From the NCBI RefSeq assembly GCF_900492205.1, contig NZ_UEYQ01000003.1, positions 248,001 through 312,000 of the forward strand: a stretch of 64,000 bases of DNA. The letters are read 5' to 3'. How positions within the stretch are numbered: position 1 is the stretch's first letter; each line of letters begins with the position of its first letter. The notes beneath the pieces were generated by a model. The model had not been told where the DNA came from and did no database searches. It saw only the letters and a program-made list of their open reading frames with translations. The DNA comes from Ciceribacter sp. T2.26MG-112.2 (GTDB lineage Bacteria > Pseudomonadota > Alphaproteobacteria > Rhizobiales > Rhizobiaceae). The position numbers and the translations under genes were made by a program. Below, in pieces: positions 54,756 to 63,092 of this stretch.

Positions 54756-55154
54756 TTTGGTTTTCCCGGAAAGCAGAGCGAAGACCGAAGCCAGAGGAGA
54801 CAAATGGCGGGGTGCGGCGATAAACGGCTAAGAAGTCAGTGATTTCGCCGATCCGTGGTTTTCCCGGGCGCGGCCATGGTCTACAAGGTGAAGTGCTTCG
54901 CCGCGACGTTTACGGTCGCCGGTCGGAGCAGGGCGCAAGGCGCTCGGTTCCGCACCTGTCGCGCAAGCTTTGTTGTGTAGCGTTGTGTCGCCGTCCGTAA
55001 CACCGCTGTCACATTCGAGGGCGGCAGGCGTTCGGTCAGGCTTGAATTCATCATCGCGGAACTCCACTTGTTGGGGGAGCAAGAGATGTGCCAGTTGCCT
55101 TCGGGGACTGGTGCCAGGTTCCGGTTCACGCCGGGACGTCGGAAAGGAATGAAA
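54756..55154 (+). other. Intergenic region between clpX and lon (399 bp)
   Basis: No gene is supported. Short open frames on either strand have no ribosome site or domain content. The region ends in the heat-shock-type promoter listed separately and a lon leader of about 80 nt. Confidence 0.5.
55041..55069 (+). promoter_or_regulatory. RpoH (sigma32)-type promoter of lon
   Basis: CTTGAA (55041-55046), 17-bp spacer, CCACTT (55064-55069). From memory, the Sinorhizobium RpoH consensus is close to CTTGAA-N16/17-CCANAT. It lies 86 bp before the lon start. Confidence 0.6.
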
Positions 55155-57572
55155 ATGTCGAAAACGTCTGCAGCAAACGAAGGCAATATCTATCCCGTAT
55201 TGCCCCTGCGCGACATCGTGGTTTTCCCCCACATGATCGTGCCCCTGTTCGTCGGGCGCGAAAAGTCCATCCGTGCGCTGGAAGAGGTCATGGGCTCCGA
55301 CAAGCAGATCATGCTGGCGACCCAGATCAATGCCGGGGACGATGACCCTGCCTCTGACGCGATTTATGAGATCGGCACCATTGCCAATGTCCTCCAACTG
55401 CTGAAGCTTCCCGACGGTACGGTCAAGGTGCTGATCGAGGGCCGTGCGCGCGCCAAGATCGAGTCCTATACCGGCCGCGAGGAGTTCTACGAGGCGACGG
55501 CGAATGTTCTCGCCGAGCCCGACGAGGATCCCGTCGAGATCGAGGCCCTCAGCCGCTCGGTGGTCTCGGAGTTCGAGAACTACGTCAAGCTGAACAAGAA
55601 GATTTCGCCGGAAGTGGTTGGCGCCGCGAGCCAGATCGAGGACTACTCGAAGCTCGCCGACACGGTTGCCTCGCATCTTTCCATCAAGATCACCGAGAAG
55701 CAGGAAATGCTGGAAACGGTGAGCGTGAAGACGCGTCTTGAAAAGGCGCTCGGCTTCATGGAAGGGGAGATTTCCGTTCTCCAGGTCGAGAAGCGCATCC
55801 GCTCGCGCGTCAAGCGCCAGATGGAGAAGACCCAGCGCGAATACTACCTGAACGAACAGATGAAGGCGATCCAGAAGGAACTCGGCGACGGCGAAGACGG
55901 CCGCGACGAAATGGCCGAGCTGGAAGAGAAGATCGCCAAGACCAAGTTCTCCAAGGAAGCCAGGGAGAAGGCCGAGGCCGAGCTGAAGAAGCTTCGCCAC
56001 ATGAGCCCGATGTCGGCGGAAGCGACCGTCGTGCGCAATTATCTCGACTGGCTGCTCGGCCTGCCCTGGGGCAAGAAGTCCAAGGTCAAGGTCGACCTCA
56101 ACGCGGCCGAAAAGATCCTCGACGAGGACCATTTCGGTCTCGACAAGGTCAAGGAGCGCATCGTCGAATATCTCGCCGTCCAGGCGCGTGCGACCAAGCT
56201 CAAGGGCCCCATCCTGTGCCTCGTCGGCCCTCCGGGCGTCGGCAAGACCTCGCTCGCCAAGTCGATCGCCAAGGCGACCGGCCGCGAATATATCCGTATG
56301 GCGCTCGGCGGCGTTCGTGACGAAGCCGAGATCCGCGGTCACCGCCGCACCTATATCGGCTCGATGCCGGGCAAGGTCATCCAGTCGATGAAGAAGGCGA
56401 AGAAGGGCAATCCGCTCTTCCTGCTCGACGAGATCGACAAGCTCGGCCAGGACTATCGCGGCGATCCGTCGTCGGCCCTGCTCGAGGTGCTCGATCCGGA
56501 ACAGAACTCGACCTTCATGGATCACTACCTGGAAGTCGAATACGACCTGTCGAACGTGATGTTCATCACCACGGCGAACACGCTCAACATTCCGGGCCCG
56601 CTGATGGACCGCATGGAGATCATCCGGATCGCCGGCTACACCGAGGACGAGAAGCTGCAGATCGCCAAGCGGCATCTGCTGCCGAAGGCGATCAAGGACC
56701 ATGCCTTGCGCCCGGAAGAATTCTCGGTCGCCGACGACGCGATCAAGGCGATCATCCAGCAGTATACCCGCGAGGCCGGGGTGCGCAGCTTTGAGCGCGA
56801 GTTGATGAAGCTCGCCCGTAAGGCGGTCACCGAAATCCTCAAGGGCAAGGTGAAGTCGGTTGCCGTGACGGCCGCCAATATCCACGACTATCTCGGCGTG
56901 CCGCGCTATCGTCACGGCGAGGCCGAGGGCGAGGATCAGGTCGGTATCGTCACCGGTCTGGCTTGGACCGAAGTCGGTGGTGAACTGCTGACGATCGAAG
57001 GCGTGATGATGCCGGGCAAGGGCCGCATGACGGTTACCGGCAACCTCAAGGATGTGATGAAGGAATCGATTTCGGCGGCGGCATCCTATGTCCGTTCGCG
57101 CGCCGTCGACTTCGGCATCGAGCCGCCGCGCTTCGACAAGTCGGACATTCACGTCCACGTTCCCGAAGGGGCAACCCCGAAGGATGGTCCGTCGGCCGGC
57201 GTCGCCATGGCGACCGCCATCGTCTCGATCATGACCGGCATTCCGGTCAACAAGGACGTGGCGATGACGGGCGAGATCACGCTGCGTGGTCGCGTGCTTC
57301 CGATCGGTGGTTTGAAGGAAAAGCTGCTCGCGGCACTGCGCGGCGGTATCAAGAAGGTTCTGATCCCGGAAGAGAACGCCAAGGACCTGGCGGATATCCC
57401 CGACAACGTGAAGAACAACCTTGAAATCGTTCCCGTCTCGCGCATGGGCGAAGTCATTCGACATGCCCTGATCCGTGTACCTGAACCGATTGAATGGGAC
57501 GGAACGGTCGAAACACCCGCCATCGGCACCGTCGAAGGGGTCGACGAAACCGGGGCTGCCGTGGCGCATTGA
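55155..57572 (+). CDS. lon: ATP-dependent protease Lon
   Basis: An 805-residue LonA protease. N-terminal substrate domain begins [23 protein letters not shown] part has Walker [17 protein letters not shown] and Walker [14 protein letters not shown]; the protease domain has Ser680 in [13 protein letters not shown] and Lys in [12 protein letters not shown]. It degrades damaged and regulatory proteins. GGAAAGGA is best spaced for the ATG at 55155; an ATG at 55149 is two codons upstream. Confidence 0.97.
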   Translation: MSKTSAANEGNIYPVLPLRDIVVFPHMIVPLFVGREKSIRALEEVMGSDKQIMLATQINAGDDDPASDAIYEIGTIANVLQLLKLPDGTVKVLIEGRARAKIESYTGREEFYEATANVLAEPDEDPVEIEALSRSVVSEFENYVKLNKKISPEVVGAASQIEDYSKLADTVASHLSIKITEKQEMLETVSVKTRLEKALGFMEGEISVLQVEKRIRSRVKRQMEKTQREYYLNEQMKAIQKELGDGEDGRDEMAELEEKIAKTKFSKEAREKAEAELKKLRHMSPMSAEATVVRNYLDWLLGLPWGKKSKVKVDLNAAEKILDEDHFGLDKVKERIVEYLAVQARATKLKGPILCLVGPPGVGKTSLAKSIAKATGREYIRMALGGVRDEAEIRGHRRTYIGSMPGKVIQSMKKAKKGNPLFLLDEIDKLGQDYRGDPSSALLEVLDPEQNSTFMDHYLEVEYDLSNVMFITTANTLNIPGPLMDRMEIIRIAGYTEDEKLQIAKRHLLPKAIKDHALRPEEFSVADDAIKAIIQQYTREAGVRSFERELMKLARKAVTEILKGKVKSVAVTAANIHDYLGVPRYRHGEAEGEDQVGIVTGLAWTEVGGELLTIEGVMMPGKGRMTVTGNLKDVMKESISAAASYVRSRAVDFGIEPPRFDKSDIHVHVPEGATPKDGPSAGVAMATAIVSIMTGIPVNKDVAMTGEITLRGRVLPIGGLKEKLLAALRGGIKKVLIPEENAKDLADIPDNVKNNLEIVPVSRMGEVIRHALIRVPEPIEWDGTVETPAIGTVEGVDETGAAVAH

Positions 57573-57620
57573 GGCCTATTTTGCCTCACTCTTGCCAAAT
57601 TGGCACATTGAACGGAAAAA

Positions 57621-57646
57621 GGCTGGCAGAAATGCCAGCCTTTTTT
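57621..57646 (+). terminator. Rho-independent terminator after lon
   Basis: GGCTGGCA (57621-57628), GAAA loop, TGCCAGCC (57633-57640), then six T. Five A in front extend the stem. Confidence 0.9.
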
Positions 57647-57778
57647 GTGCAAACTGCCTGAAAGCGCTTGTTTTCCGGGCCATTGCGGTGCTTTTGAGTT
57701 GCCTAGGGCAGATGCATCCGTATTCTCCGCCCGACTTATCCATTGAGTCGTTTCATACCAATCAGAAAGGGTGGAAAC

Positions 57779-58054
57779 ATGAACAAGAACGAACTCGTAT
57801 CCGCGGTCGCCGAAAAGGCCGGCCTCACCAAGGCCGATGCAGCTTCCGCCGTTGACGCCGTTTTCGAAACGGTCCAGGCCGAGCTGAAGAACGGCGGCGA
57901 CGTTCGCCTCGCTGGCTTCGGTGCCTTCACCGTCGGTCGTCGCGAAGCCTCCAAGGGCCGCAACCCGTCGACGGGCGCTGAAGTCGACATCCCGGCCCGC
58001 AACGTGCCGAAGTTCACGGCCGGCAAGGGTCTCAAGGACGCCTGCAACAGCTAA
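57779..58054 (+). CDS. hupB: DNA-binding protein HU
   Basis: A 91-residue histone-like protein: [40 protein letters not shown] and [20 protein letters not shown] with the intercalating Pro of the arm. It compacts DNA as a dimer. The length and the MNKNEL start are typical of rhizobial HU (HupB). The ATG at 57779 follows AAAGGGTGGA. The lon-hupB order is conserved in alphaproteobacteria. Confidence 0.95.
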   Translation: MNKNELVSAVAEKAGLTKADAASAVDAVFETVQAELKNGGDVRLAGFGAFTVGRREASKGRNPSTGAEVDIPARNVPKFTAGKGLKDACNS

Positions 58055-58100
58055 TTGCTGATCGCCTGCCTGCTGAACCAGGCAGGTCATGCCAAGGGAA

Positions 58101-58127
58101 AGCCCGGCCATCGCGCCGGGCTTTTCT
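58101..58127 (+). terminator. Rho-independent terminator after hupB
   Basis: AAGCCCGGC (58101-58109), six-base loop, GCCGGGCTT (58116-58124), then TT. Confidence 0.82.
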
Positions 58128-58149
58128 CGTTCGACGAAATGCCGGGCTG

Positions 58150-58299
58150 GTGCTTGCCGCAGGCTTCATCGTCCCGACCGGTCTCGCCTTGCCGCCGCTG
58201 CTCGAGGCCGTCCTTCTGGCGATCATCGGCCAGTATCGGCTGACATGTGCCTACTTCCTGATGACGGCGGAGATAGGCAAGGAACGGTCTTCCGCCTGA
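58150..58299 (+). pseudogene. Possible small membrane ORF or gene remnant
   Basis: A 49-codon frame starting with GTG and reading [20 protein letters not shown] then VLLAIIGQYRLTCAYFLMTA and EIGKERSSA. It is hydrophobic and ends with a charged tail, but no ribosome site is visible and the frame continues upstream into the hupB terminator. It could be the end of a lost membrane-protein gene. Low confidence. The rest of the 357 bp between hupB and the phytase-like gene holds the hupB terminator and the PhoB box. Confidence 0.25.
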
Positions 58300-58330
58300 C
58301 GGGAAGGGGCGTCATGCAATCCGTCGGGAT

Positions 58331-58359
58331 TGTCATCCGCCTGTCATCCGCCTGTCATC
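58331..58359 (+). promoter_or_regulatory. PhoB box (three tandem half-sites)
   Basis: TGTCATC occurs at 58331-58337, 58342-58348 and 58353-58359, each 11 bp apart and separated by CGCC. PhoB boxes consist of TGTCATA-like 7-mers at 11-bp period, so this is a textbook site with one extra half-site. It lies 52 bp before the phytase-like gene start. Confidence 0.82.
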
Positions 58360-58411
58360 CGCATGACGCAAAAGCCTTCTGTTCCTTTCCCACGGAAACA
58401 GGAGGTTTCCC

Positions 58412-60610
58412 ATGACGTATGGCTTTTCCCGCGCGGCGCTGACCGCAGCCCTTTTGGCATCCGTAGCCGTTCCGGCCGGCGCCGAGCAGGTTTTCAATCG
58501 TATTGCATCCTTCCCGGTCGCCGCCAATATTCCGGCTGACAAGGACCAGAAGGCCGTGACGTCTGCCGAGATCATCACCGCGTCGGAAGACGGCATGACC
58601 CTCGTCTATTCCGACAGTCCGCTCGGCGTGATCGGCTTCATCGACATTTCCGACGCCAAGGCCCCGAAGGCCGGCGGCGTGCTCGCCATGGACGGCGAGC
58701 CGACCTCGGTGGCAGTAGTCGGCGGTAAGGTCCTCGTCGCCGTCAACACGTCCGAAAGCTACGTGAAGCCCTCCGGCAAGCTCGCCATCGTTGATCTCGC
58801 CTCCAAGGCCGTCGATGCAACCTGCGATCTCGGCGGCCAGCCGGATTCCGTCGCCGTGTCCGCCGACAAGAGCTTTGCCGTGATCGCCATCGAGAACGAG
58901 CGCGACGAAGACCTGAATGATGGACAGCTTCCGCAGTTGCCGGCCGGCGATCTGGCGATCGTCTCCCTGAAGGATGGTGTGGCCGATTGCGCTTCGATCA
59001 AGCACGTCGCCATGACCGGCCTTGCCGAAGTCGGCGCGGACGATCCGGAACCGGAATTCGTCTCGATCAACAGCCTCGGTGAAATCGCCGTGACGCTGCA
59101 GGAAAACAACCACATCGCCATCATCGACGGCAAGACCGGCACCGTGAAGACCCACTTTTCGGCAGGCGCCATCGACCTTGCCGGCATCGACACCAAGTCC
59201 GACGGTGCGCTGAGGTTCTCGGGCAAGAAGGAAGGCGTCCTTCGCGAGCCCGACGCGCTGAAGTGGCTCGACGACGATCGTTTCGTCGTTGCCAACGAAG
59301 GTGACTACGAAGGCGGCTCGCGCAGCTTTACTATCTTCGACAAGTCCGGCAAGGTCGCCTATGAATCGGGCGCTTCGCTCGAACTCGAGATCGCCCGGAT
59401 CGGCCACTTCCCCGACAAGCGCGCCAAGTCCAAGGGCGTCGAGCTCGAGGGTCTGGAGGCGGCAACCTTCGGCGACAGCAAATACTTCTTCGTCCTTTCG
59501 GAGCGCGCGTCCGTCGTGGGCGTCTACAAGGACACCGGCGCCGAGCCGGAACTGGTCCAATTGCTGCCGTCCGGCGTGGGTCCTGAAGGCGCGGTGGCCA
59601 TCCCGAGCCGCAACCTGCTCGTAACGGCCAATGAGACCGACCTGGTCGAGGACGGCGGTGCCCGCTCGCATGTCATGCTCTATGAACTGGGCGAAGGCAA
59701 AGCCGCCTATCCGACGATCCGCTCGGAAATCGTCGATGGCGCACCGATCGGTTGGGGCGCACTCTCGGGCCTCGTTGGCGATTCCGAGAAGGCAGGCCAG
59801 CTCTATGCCGTCAACGACAGCTTCTACGCCATGCAGCCGACGATCTTCACCATCGACGCGACGCAGACGCCAGCCGCCATCACGACCGCCCTGCCGGTGA
59901 CGCGTGGCGGCCAGCCGGCCCAGAAGCTCGACATCGAGGGCATCACGCTCGACGGCAAGGGCGGATTCTGGCTGGCGTCTGAGGGCAATAGCGACAAGTT
60001 GCTGCCACACGCGCTCTATCACGTGAACGACAAGGGCGAAATCAAGGAAGAGATTGCCCTTCCTGCAGAACTGCTCAAGGGCGAAATCCGGTTCGGCTTC
60101 GAAGGCGTCACAATGGTCGGCTCCGGAGATGAGGCCACCCTGTGGATGGCCGTCCAGCGCGAATGGAAGGATGACGAGAAGGGCACGGTCAAGCTCGTGT
60201 CCTATAACCCGAAGTCGAAGGAATGGGGCGCCGTGCGCTATCCGCTCGACAAGGGCGAAAGCGGCTGGGTCGGCCTGTCCGAAATCACCGCCCATGGCGA
60301 CCACGTCTACATCGTCGAACGCGACAACCTGATCGGCGATGCCGCCAAGCTCAAGAAGCTCTATCGCGTCGCGATCGCCGACCTGAAGCCCGCCAAGATC
60401 GGCGAAGCATTGCCGCTGGTGAAGAAGGAAGAAGTCCACGACTTCCTGCCGGACCTCAAGGCTGCGACCAACGGCTATGTCGTCGACAAGCTGGAAGGCT
60501 TTACCTTCGACGCCGCAGGCAAGGCTTTTGCGGTGACCGACAATGACGGTGTCGACGACTCCTCGGGCGAGACCCTGTTCTTCCCGGTCGACCTCAAGGG
60601 CACCAACTGA
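58412..60610 (+). CDS. Secreted phytase-like esterase (PF13449 type)
   Basis: A 732-residue exported protein. Signal peptide MTYGFSRAALTAALLASVAV with cleavage after PAGA. Residues about 30-330 form a beta-propeller-like domain (GEPTSVAVVGGKVLVAVNTS, GQPDSVAVSADKSFAVIAIE). The C-terminal half is the esterase-like-activity-of-phytase domain (KLDIEGITLDGKGGFWLASE, RFGFEGVTMVGSGDEATLWM, DKLEGFTFDAAGKAFAVTDN). AGGAGG precedes the ATG. With a PhoB box in front, a role in releasing phosphate from organic compounds in the periplasm is likely; the reaction is not proven. Confidence 0.88.
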   Translation: MTYGFSRAALTAALLASVAVPAGAEQVFNRIASFPVAANIPADKDQKAVTSAEIITASEDGMTLVYSDSPLGVIGFIDISDAKAPKAGGVLAMDGEPTSVAVVGGKVLVAVNTSESYVKPSGKLAIVDLASKAVDATCDLGGQPDSVAVSADKSFAVIAIENERDEDLNDGQLPQLPAGDLAIVSLKDGVADCASIKHVAMTGLAEVGADDPEPEFVSINSLGEIAVTLQENNHIAIIDGKTGTVKTHFSAGAIDLAGIDTKSDGALRFSGKKEGVLREPDALKWLDDDRFVVANEGDYEGGSRSFTIFDKSGKVAYESGASLELEIARIGHFPDKRAKSKGVELEGLEAATFGDSKYFFVLSERASVVGVYKDTGAEPELVQLLPSGVGPEGAVAIPSRNLLVTANETDLVEDGGARSHVMLYELGEGKAAYPTIRSEIVDGAPIGWGALSGLVGDSEKAGQLYAVNDSFYAMQPTIFTIDATQTPAAITTALPVTRGGQPAQKLDIEGITLDGKGGFWLASEGNSDKLLPHALYHVNDKGEIKEEIALPAELLKGEIRFGFEGVTMVGSGDEATLWMAVQREWKDDEKGTVKLVSYNPKSKEWGAVRYPLDKGESGWVGLSEITAHGDHVYIVERDNLIGDAAKLKKLYRVAIADLKPAKIGEALPLVKKEEVHDFLPDLKAATNGYVVDKLEGFTFDAAGKAFAVTDNDGVDDSSGETLFFPVDLKGTN

Positions 60611-60635
60611 CCGACATCGTCCTCCCAAGACGATT

Positions 60636-60665
60636 GGAGGCCGGCTGAGCAATCAGCCGGCCTCC
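60636..60665. terminator. Perfect 13-bp hairpin between the phytase-like and aldo/keto reductase genes
   Basis: GGAGGCCGGCTGA (60636-60648), GCAA loop, TCAGCCGGCCTCC (60653-60665), between convergent stops. It has no strong T-run on either side. Confidence 0.7.
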
Positions 60666-60700
60666 ATGCATTTCCCCACCGGCTTACCTCCGGGCGGCGC

Positions 60701-61687
60701 CTACCAGCGCTGATGGACGTGCGGAGCGATCAGCCGGTCGTAGATGTCCTTCGCCGCAGCCATGACGTCCTCTGAGAGGGCGGGTAGGTCGGATGCTGCC
60801 GCATTCGCCTGCGCCTGGGCGGCGTTGCGTGCGCCGGGAATGGCCACCGTGACCGCCTCGTGCATCAGGATCCAGCGCAGCGCGAAAGCGGCCATCGCCG
60901 TGCCGGCGGGCACCAGCTTGCGAACCTCCTCGACGGCCTGGAGGCCGGTCTCCAGCGGCACGCCGGCAAAGGTCTCGCCGACGTCGAAGGCCTCGCCATG
61001 GCGGTTGAAGTTGCGGTGGTCCTCGGCCGCGAACTGCGTGGCTGCCGTGATCTTGCCGGACAGGAGACCGCTTGCCAGCGGCACGCGGGCGATGACCGCG
61101 ACATTGCGGCGCCTGGCCTCCTGGAAGAAAAGCCCGGCCGGGCGCTGGCGGAACAGGTTGAAGATGATCTGCACGCTGACGACGCCCGGATATTCGATTG
61201 CCTTCAGCGCCTGTTCCACGTTCTCGACGCTGACGCCGTAATGGGCGATCTTTCCGGCGCGCTTGAGCTCTTCCAGTCCCTCGAACACCTCCGGGTGATA
61301 GTAGACCTCGGCCGGCGGGCAATGCAGTTGCACGAGGTCGAGCCGCTCGACAGCGAGGTTCTGCAGGGAGCGGTCGATGAAGCCTTCCAGATTGGCCTTG
61401 GTGTAGCCGCCCGCCACATGCGGATTGAGCCGCCGGCCGGCCTTGGTGGCGACCATCGGTCGCGCGCCGCCGCGGGCCTTAAGGACCTCGGCGATGATGC
61501 GCTCCGAGCGCCCGTCGCCATAGACGTCGGCCGTGTCGATGAAGGTCATGCCGGCATCGAGCGCGGCATTGAGGGCCGCCCGGCCGTCTGCTTCGGAAAC
61601 CTCGCCCCAGGAGCCGCCGATTTGCCACGCGCCGAAACCGATGTCGCTGACGGTGAAGTCCGTGTTGCCGAATGAATGCTGTCGCAT
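60701..61687 (-). CDS. Aldo/keto reductase
   Basis: A 328-residue TIM-barrel oxidoreductase using NADPH. Catalytic residues: Asp and Tyr in FIDTADVYGDGRSERI, Lys in PMVATKAGRRL, His in LVQLHCPPAEVYY. C-terminal cofactor region: TVAIPGARNAAQAQANAAAS. It belongs to the AKR branch with YajO/Tas-like proteins; the substrate is unknown. GAGGAGGA precedes the ATG. A palindrome 27 bp upstream may be an operator. Confidence 0.9.
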   Translation of the reverse strand: MRQHSFGNTDFTVSDIGFGAWQIGGSWGEVSEADGRAALNAALDAGMTFIDTADVYGDGRSERIIAEVLKARGGARPMVATKAGRRLNPHVAGGYTKANLEGFIDRSLQNLAVERLDLVQLHCPPAEVYYHPEVFEGLEELKRAGKIAHYGVSVENVEQALKAIEYPGVVSVQIIFNLFRQRPAGLFFQEARRRNVAVIARVPLASGLLSGKITAATQFAAEDHRNFNRHGEAFDVGETFAGVPLETGLQAVEEVRKLVPAGTAMAAFALRWILMHEAVTVAIPGARNAAQAQANAAASDLPALSEDVMAAAKDIYDRLIAPHVHQRW

Positions 61688-61713
61688 GCTCGATCCTCCT
61701 CGTTCATGAATTT

Positions 61714-61725
61714 TGCATCGATGCA
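61714..61725. promoter_or_regulatory. 12-bp palindrome TGCATCGATGCA upstream of the aldo/keto reductase gene
   Basis: A perfect inverted repeat 27 bp before the reductase ATG (minus strand), in a position where a bound repressor would cover the promoter. The regulator is unknown. Confidence 0.35.
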
Positions 61726-61873
61726 GTTAGCAAGGGTCGGACAGGCGGGCAAGGGAAGGGTGGGCGACCGTGCGCGACGACTGGTTATGCCGGGCGTGCA
61801 CGCCGCAAATTCACCGTGAAGGAGGGATAGGAGAGGGCTCCTCGGTTGCTGCACCTCCATTGGGGAAGAAGGC

Positions 61874-62974
61874 GTGAGATTGCTGTCGGCGTTCTTGAAG
61901 GTTCTGCGCCTGGCTTCGCTGCTGGCCCTCGGGCTTGCGGTGTGGAACGCCGCAGCCACAGTCTACCGTTCCGGCATGATGTTCGGGCTGTTCGACTCCT
62001 TCGCACTCGCCGAATACCGGCTCTATGCCGCACCGGCCGCCACCTATGTCGCGGAGATCGAGCAGGCCATCGCCGCCGGCGATCACGACTATGCCGTGGC
62101 GCTCTACGATCTGGCGGTCCGCCACGGTCACGCCCTCTCTCCCGCCCTTCGGGAACGGGCCGAAGGCACATGGCTCGGCCGCGCCTATCTGACCGGCAGT
62201 CGTGCGGCGAAGGGCTTTGTCGTCGGTTCGCTCGACAGCGGCGCGGAGATCGCCGGCTCGGTGACCAGCGACCTGATCGGCGTCGGCGATCTGCGCGACT
62301 TCTCGGTCCAGGGTTACCGTTATGTGGCGGGTGAAGACTACGATTCGATCCTGTTGGGCTTGTCCGCGGTCGGGCTCGGCCTGACCGTTTCCACCCTCGG
62401 AACCGCGGGTGCCGCAGCCGTTCCCGACGCCGGCCTGTCCGTGCTGAAGAGTGCCTACCGCGCGCGCAAGCTCTCCGCGCCGCTCACCGCCTATCTGACT
62501 AAGAATGCCGCAAGGCTGGTCGACACCCGCCTATTGAAGGCCGAACTGATTGCCACGAGCGACGAAGGCGCGCTCGGTCTCGCCCGGCTGCAAAGGGTCG
62601 CGGCGCGTTCGGTGGACGGCAAGGTCGCGCAGACCTTTGTCGATGATGCGACGGTGCTCGGAACGATCGGGACGAAGGGCGGGGTGCGCAGCTCGCTGGC
62701 CGCCCTGGCCATTGCCGACGGCCCGAAGGATCTGCGCAAGCTGCAAAGGGTCGCCACCCGCTTCGGCGACGAATCGCATGCGGTGATGAAATTCCTCGGC
62801 CGGTCCATTCTTGAAATCGGGGCGGCGCTCTATGCGGTCGCCGCAGCCGTCGCCAGCCTGTTGCTGGCATTCCTGCTCGCCGCGCTGCTTCTCTCCGCGA
62901 GAATGCTTGCCCGGTTCGCTCTGGCCGGGGCGCCGGCATCCGCGCCCGTTCTGAAGCTTTTCCGAATCATCTGA
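61874..62974 (+). CDS. Membrane-anchored protein of unknown function (366 aa)
   Basis: Starts with GTG behind GAAGAAGG. N-terminal helix (about 8-30), a soluble helical segment with AEIEQAIAAGDHDYAVALYD LAVRHGH resembling a tetratricopeptide-like pair, a Gly/Ala-rich hydrophobic stretch around 155-180 (SILLGLSAVGLGLTVSTLGT), and two C-terminal helices (about 320-355). I do not recognise the family. It lies downstream of the divergent reductase gene and 118 bp before the transporter gene on the same strand. Confidence 0.6.
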   Translation: MRLLSAFLKVLRLASLLALGLAVWNAAATVYRSGMMFGLFDSFALAEYRLYAAPAATYVAEIEQAIAAGDHDYAVALYDLAVRHGHALSPALRERAEGTWLGRAYLTGSRAAKGFVVGSLDSGAEIAGSVTSDLIGVGDLRDFSVQGYRYVAGEDYDSILLGLSAVGLGLTVSTLGTAGAAAVPDAGLSVLKSAYRARKLSAPLTAYLTKNAARLVDTRLLKAELIATSDEGALGLARLQRVAARSVDGKVAQTFVDDATVLGTIGTKGGVRSSLAALAIADGPKDLRKLQRVATRFGDESHAVMKFLGRSILEIGAALYAVAAAVASLLLAFLLAALLLSARMLARFALAGAPASAPVLKLFRII

Positions 62975-63092
62975 GCCAGGTCTTTCGACCATTCTCCGCC
63001 ACCGCCGTCGTGTGGGCGCGAAAACCAGTCTGCCGCTTCTGCCGTAACGGGATAGGCCGCAGTCGATCCCTGGCGGCCCGGAGACACTCGAC

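Noticed and set aside
54828..57569. A 913-codon open frame on the minus strand opposite lon
   Set aside because: Antisense shadow of lon, with Asp/Arg/Leu-rich composition and no recognisable motif.
58055..58243. Open frame [20 protein letters not shown] region after hupB
   Set aside because: It starts inside or before the terminator, has Arg/Ser/Pro-rich shadow composition and no ribosome site. Another frame of the same stretch is listed only as a low-confidence remnant.
58331..58359. Tandem TGTCATCCGCC repeats as a microsatellite or small array
   Set aside because: The 11-bp period and TGTCAT core are explained better by a PhoB box in front of a phosphate-related gene.
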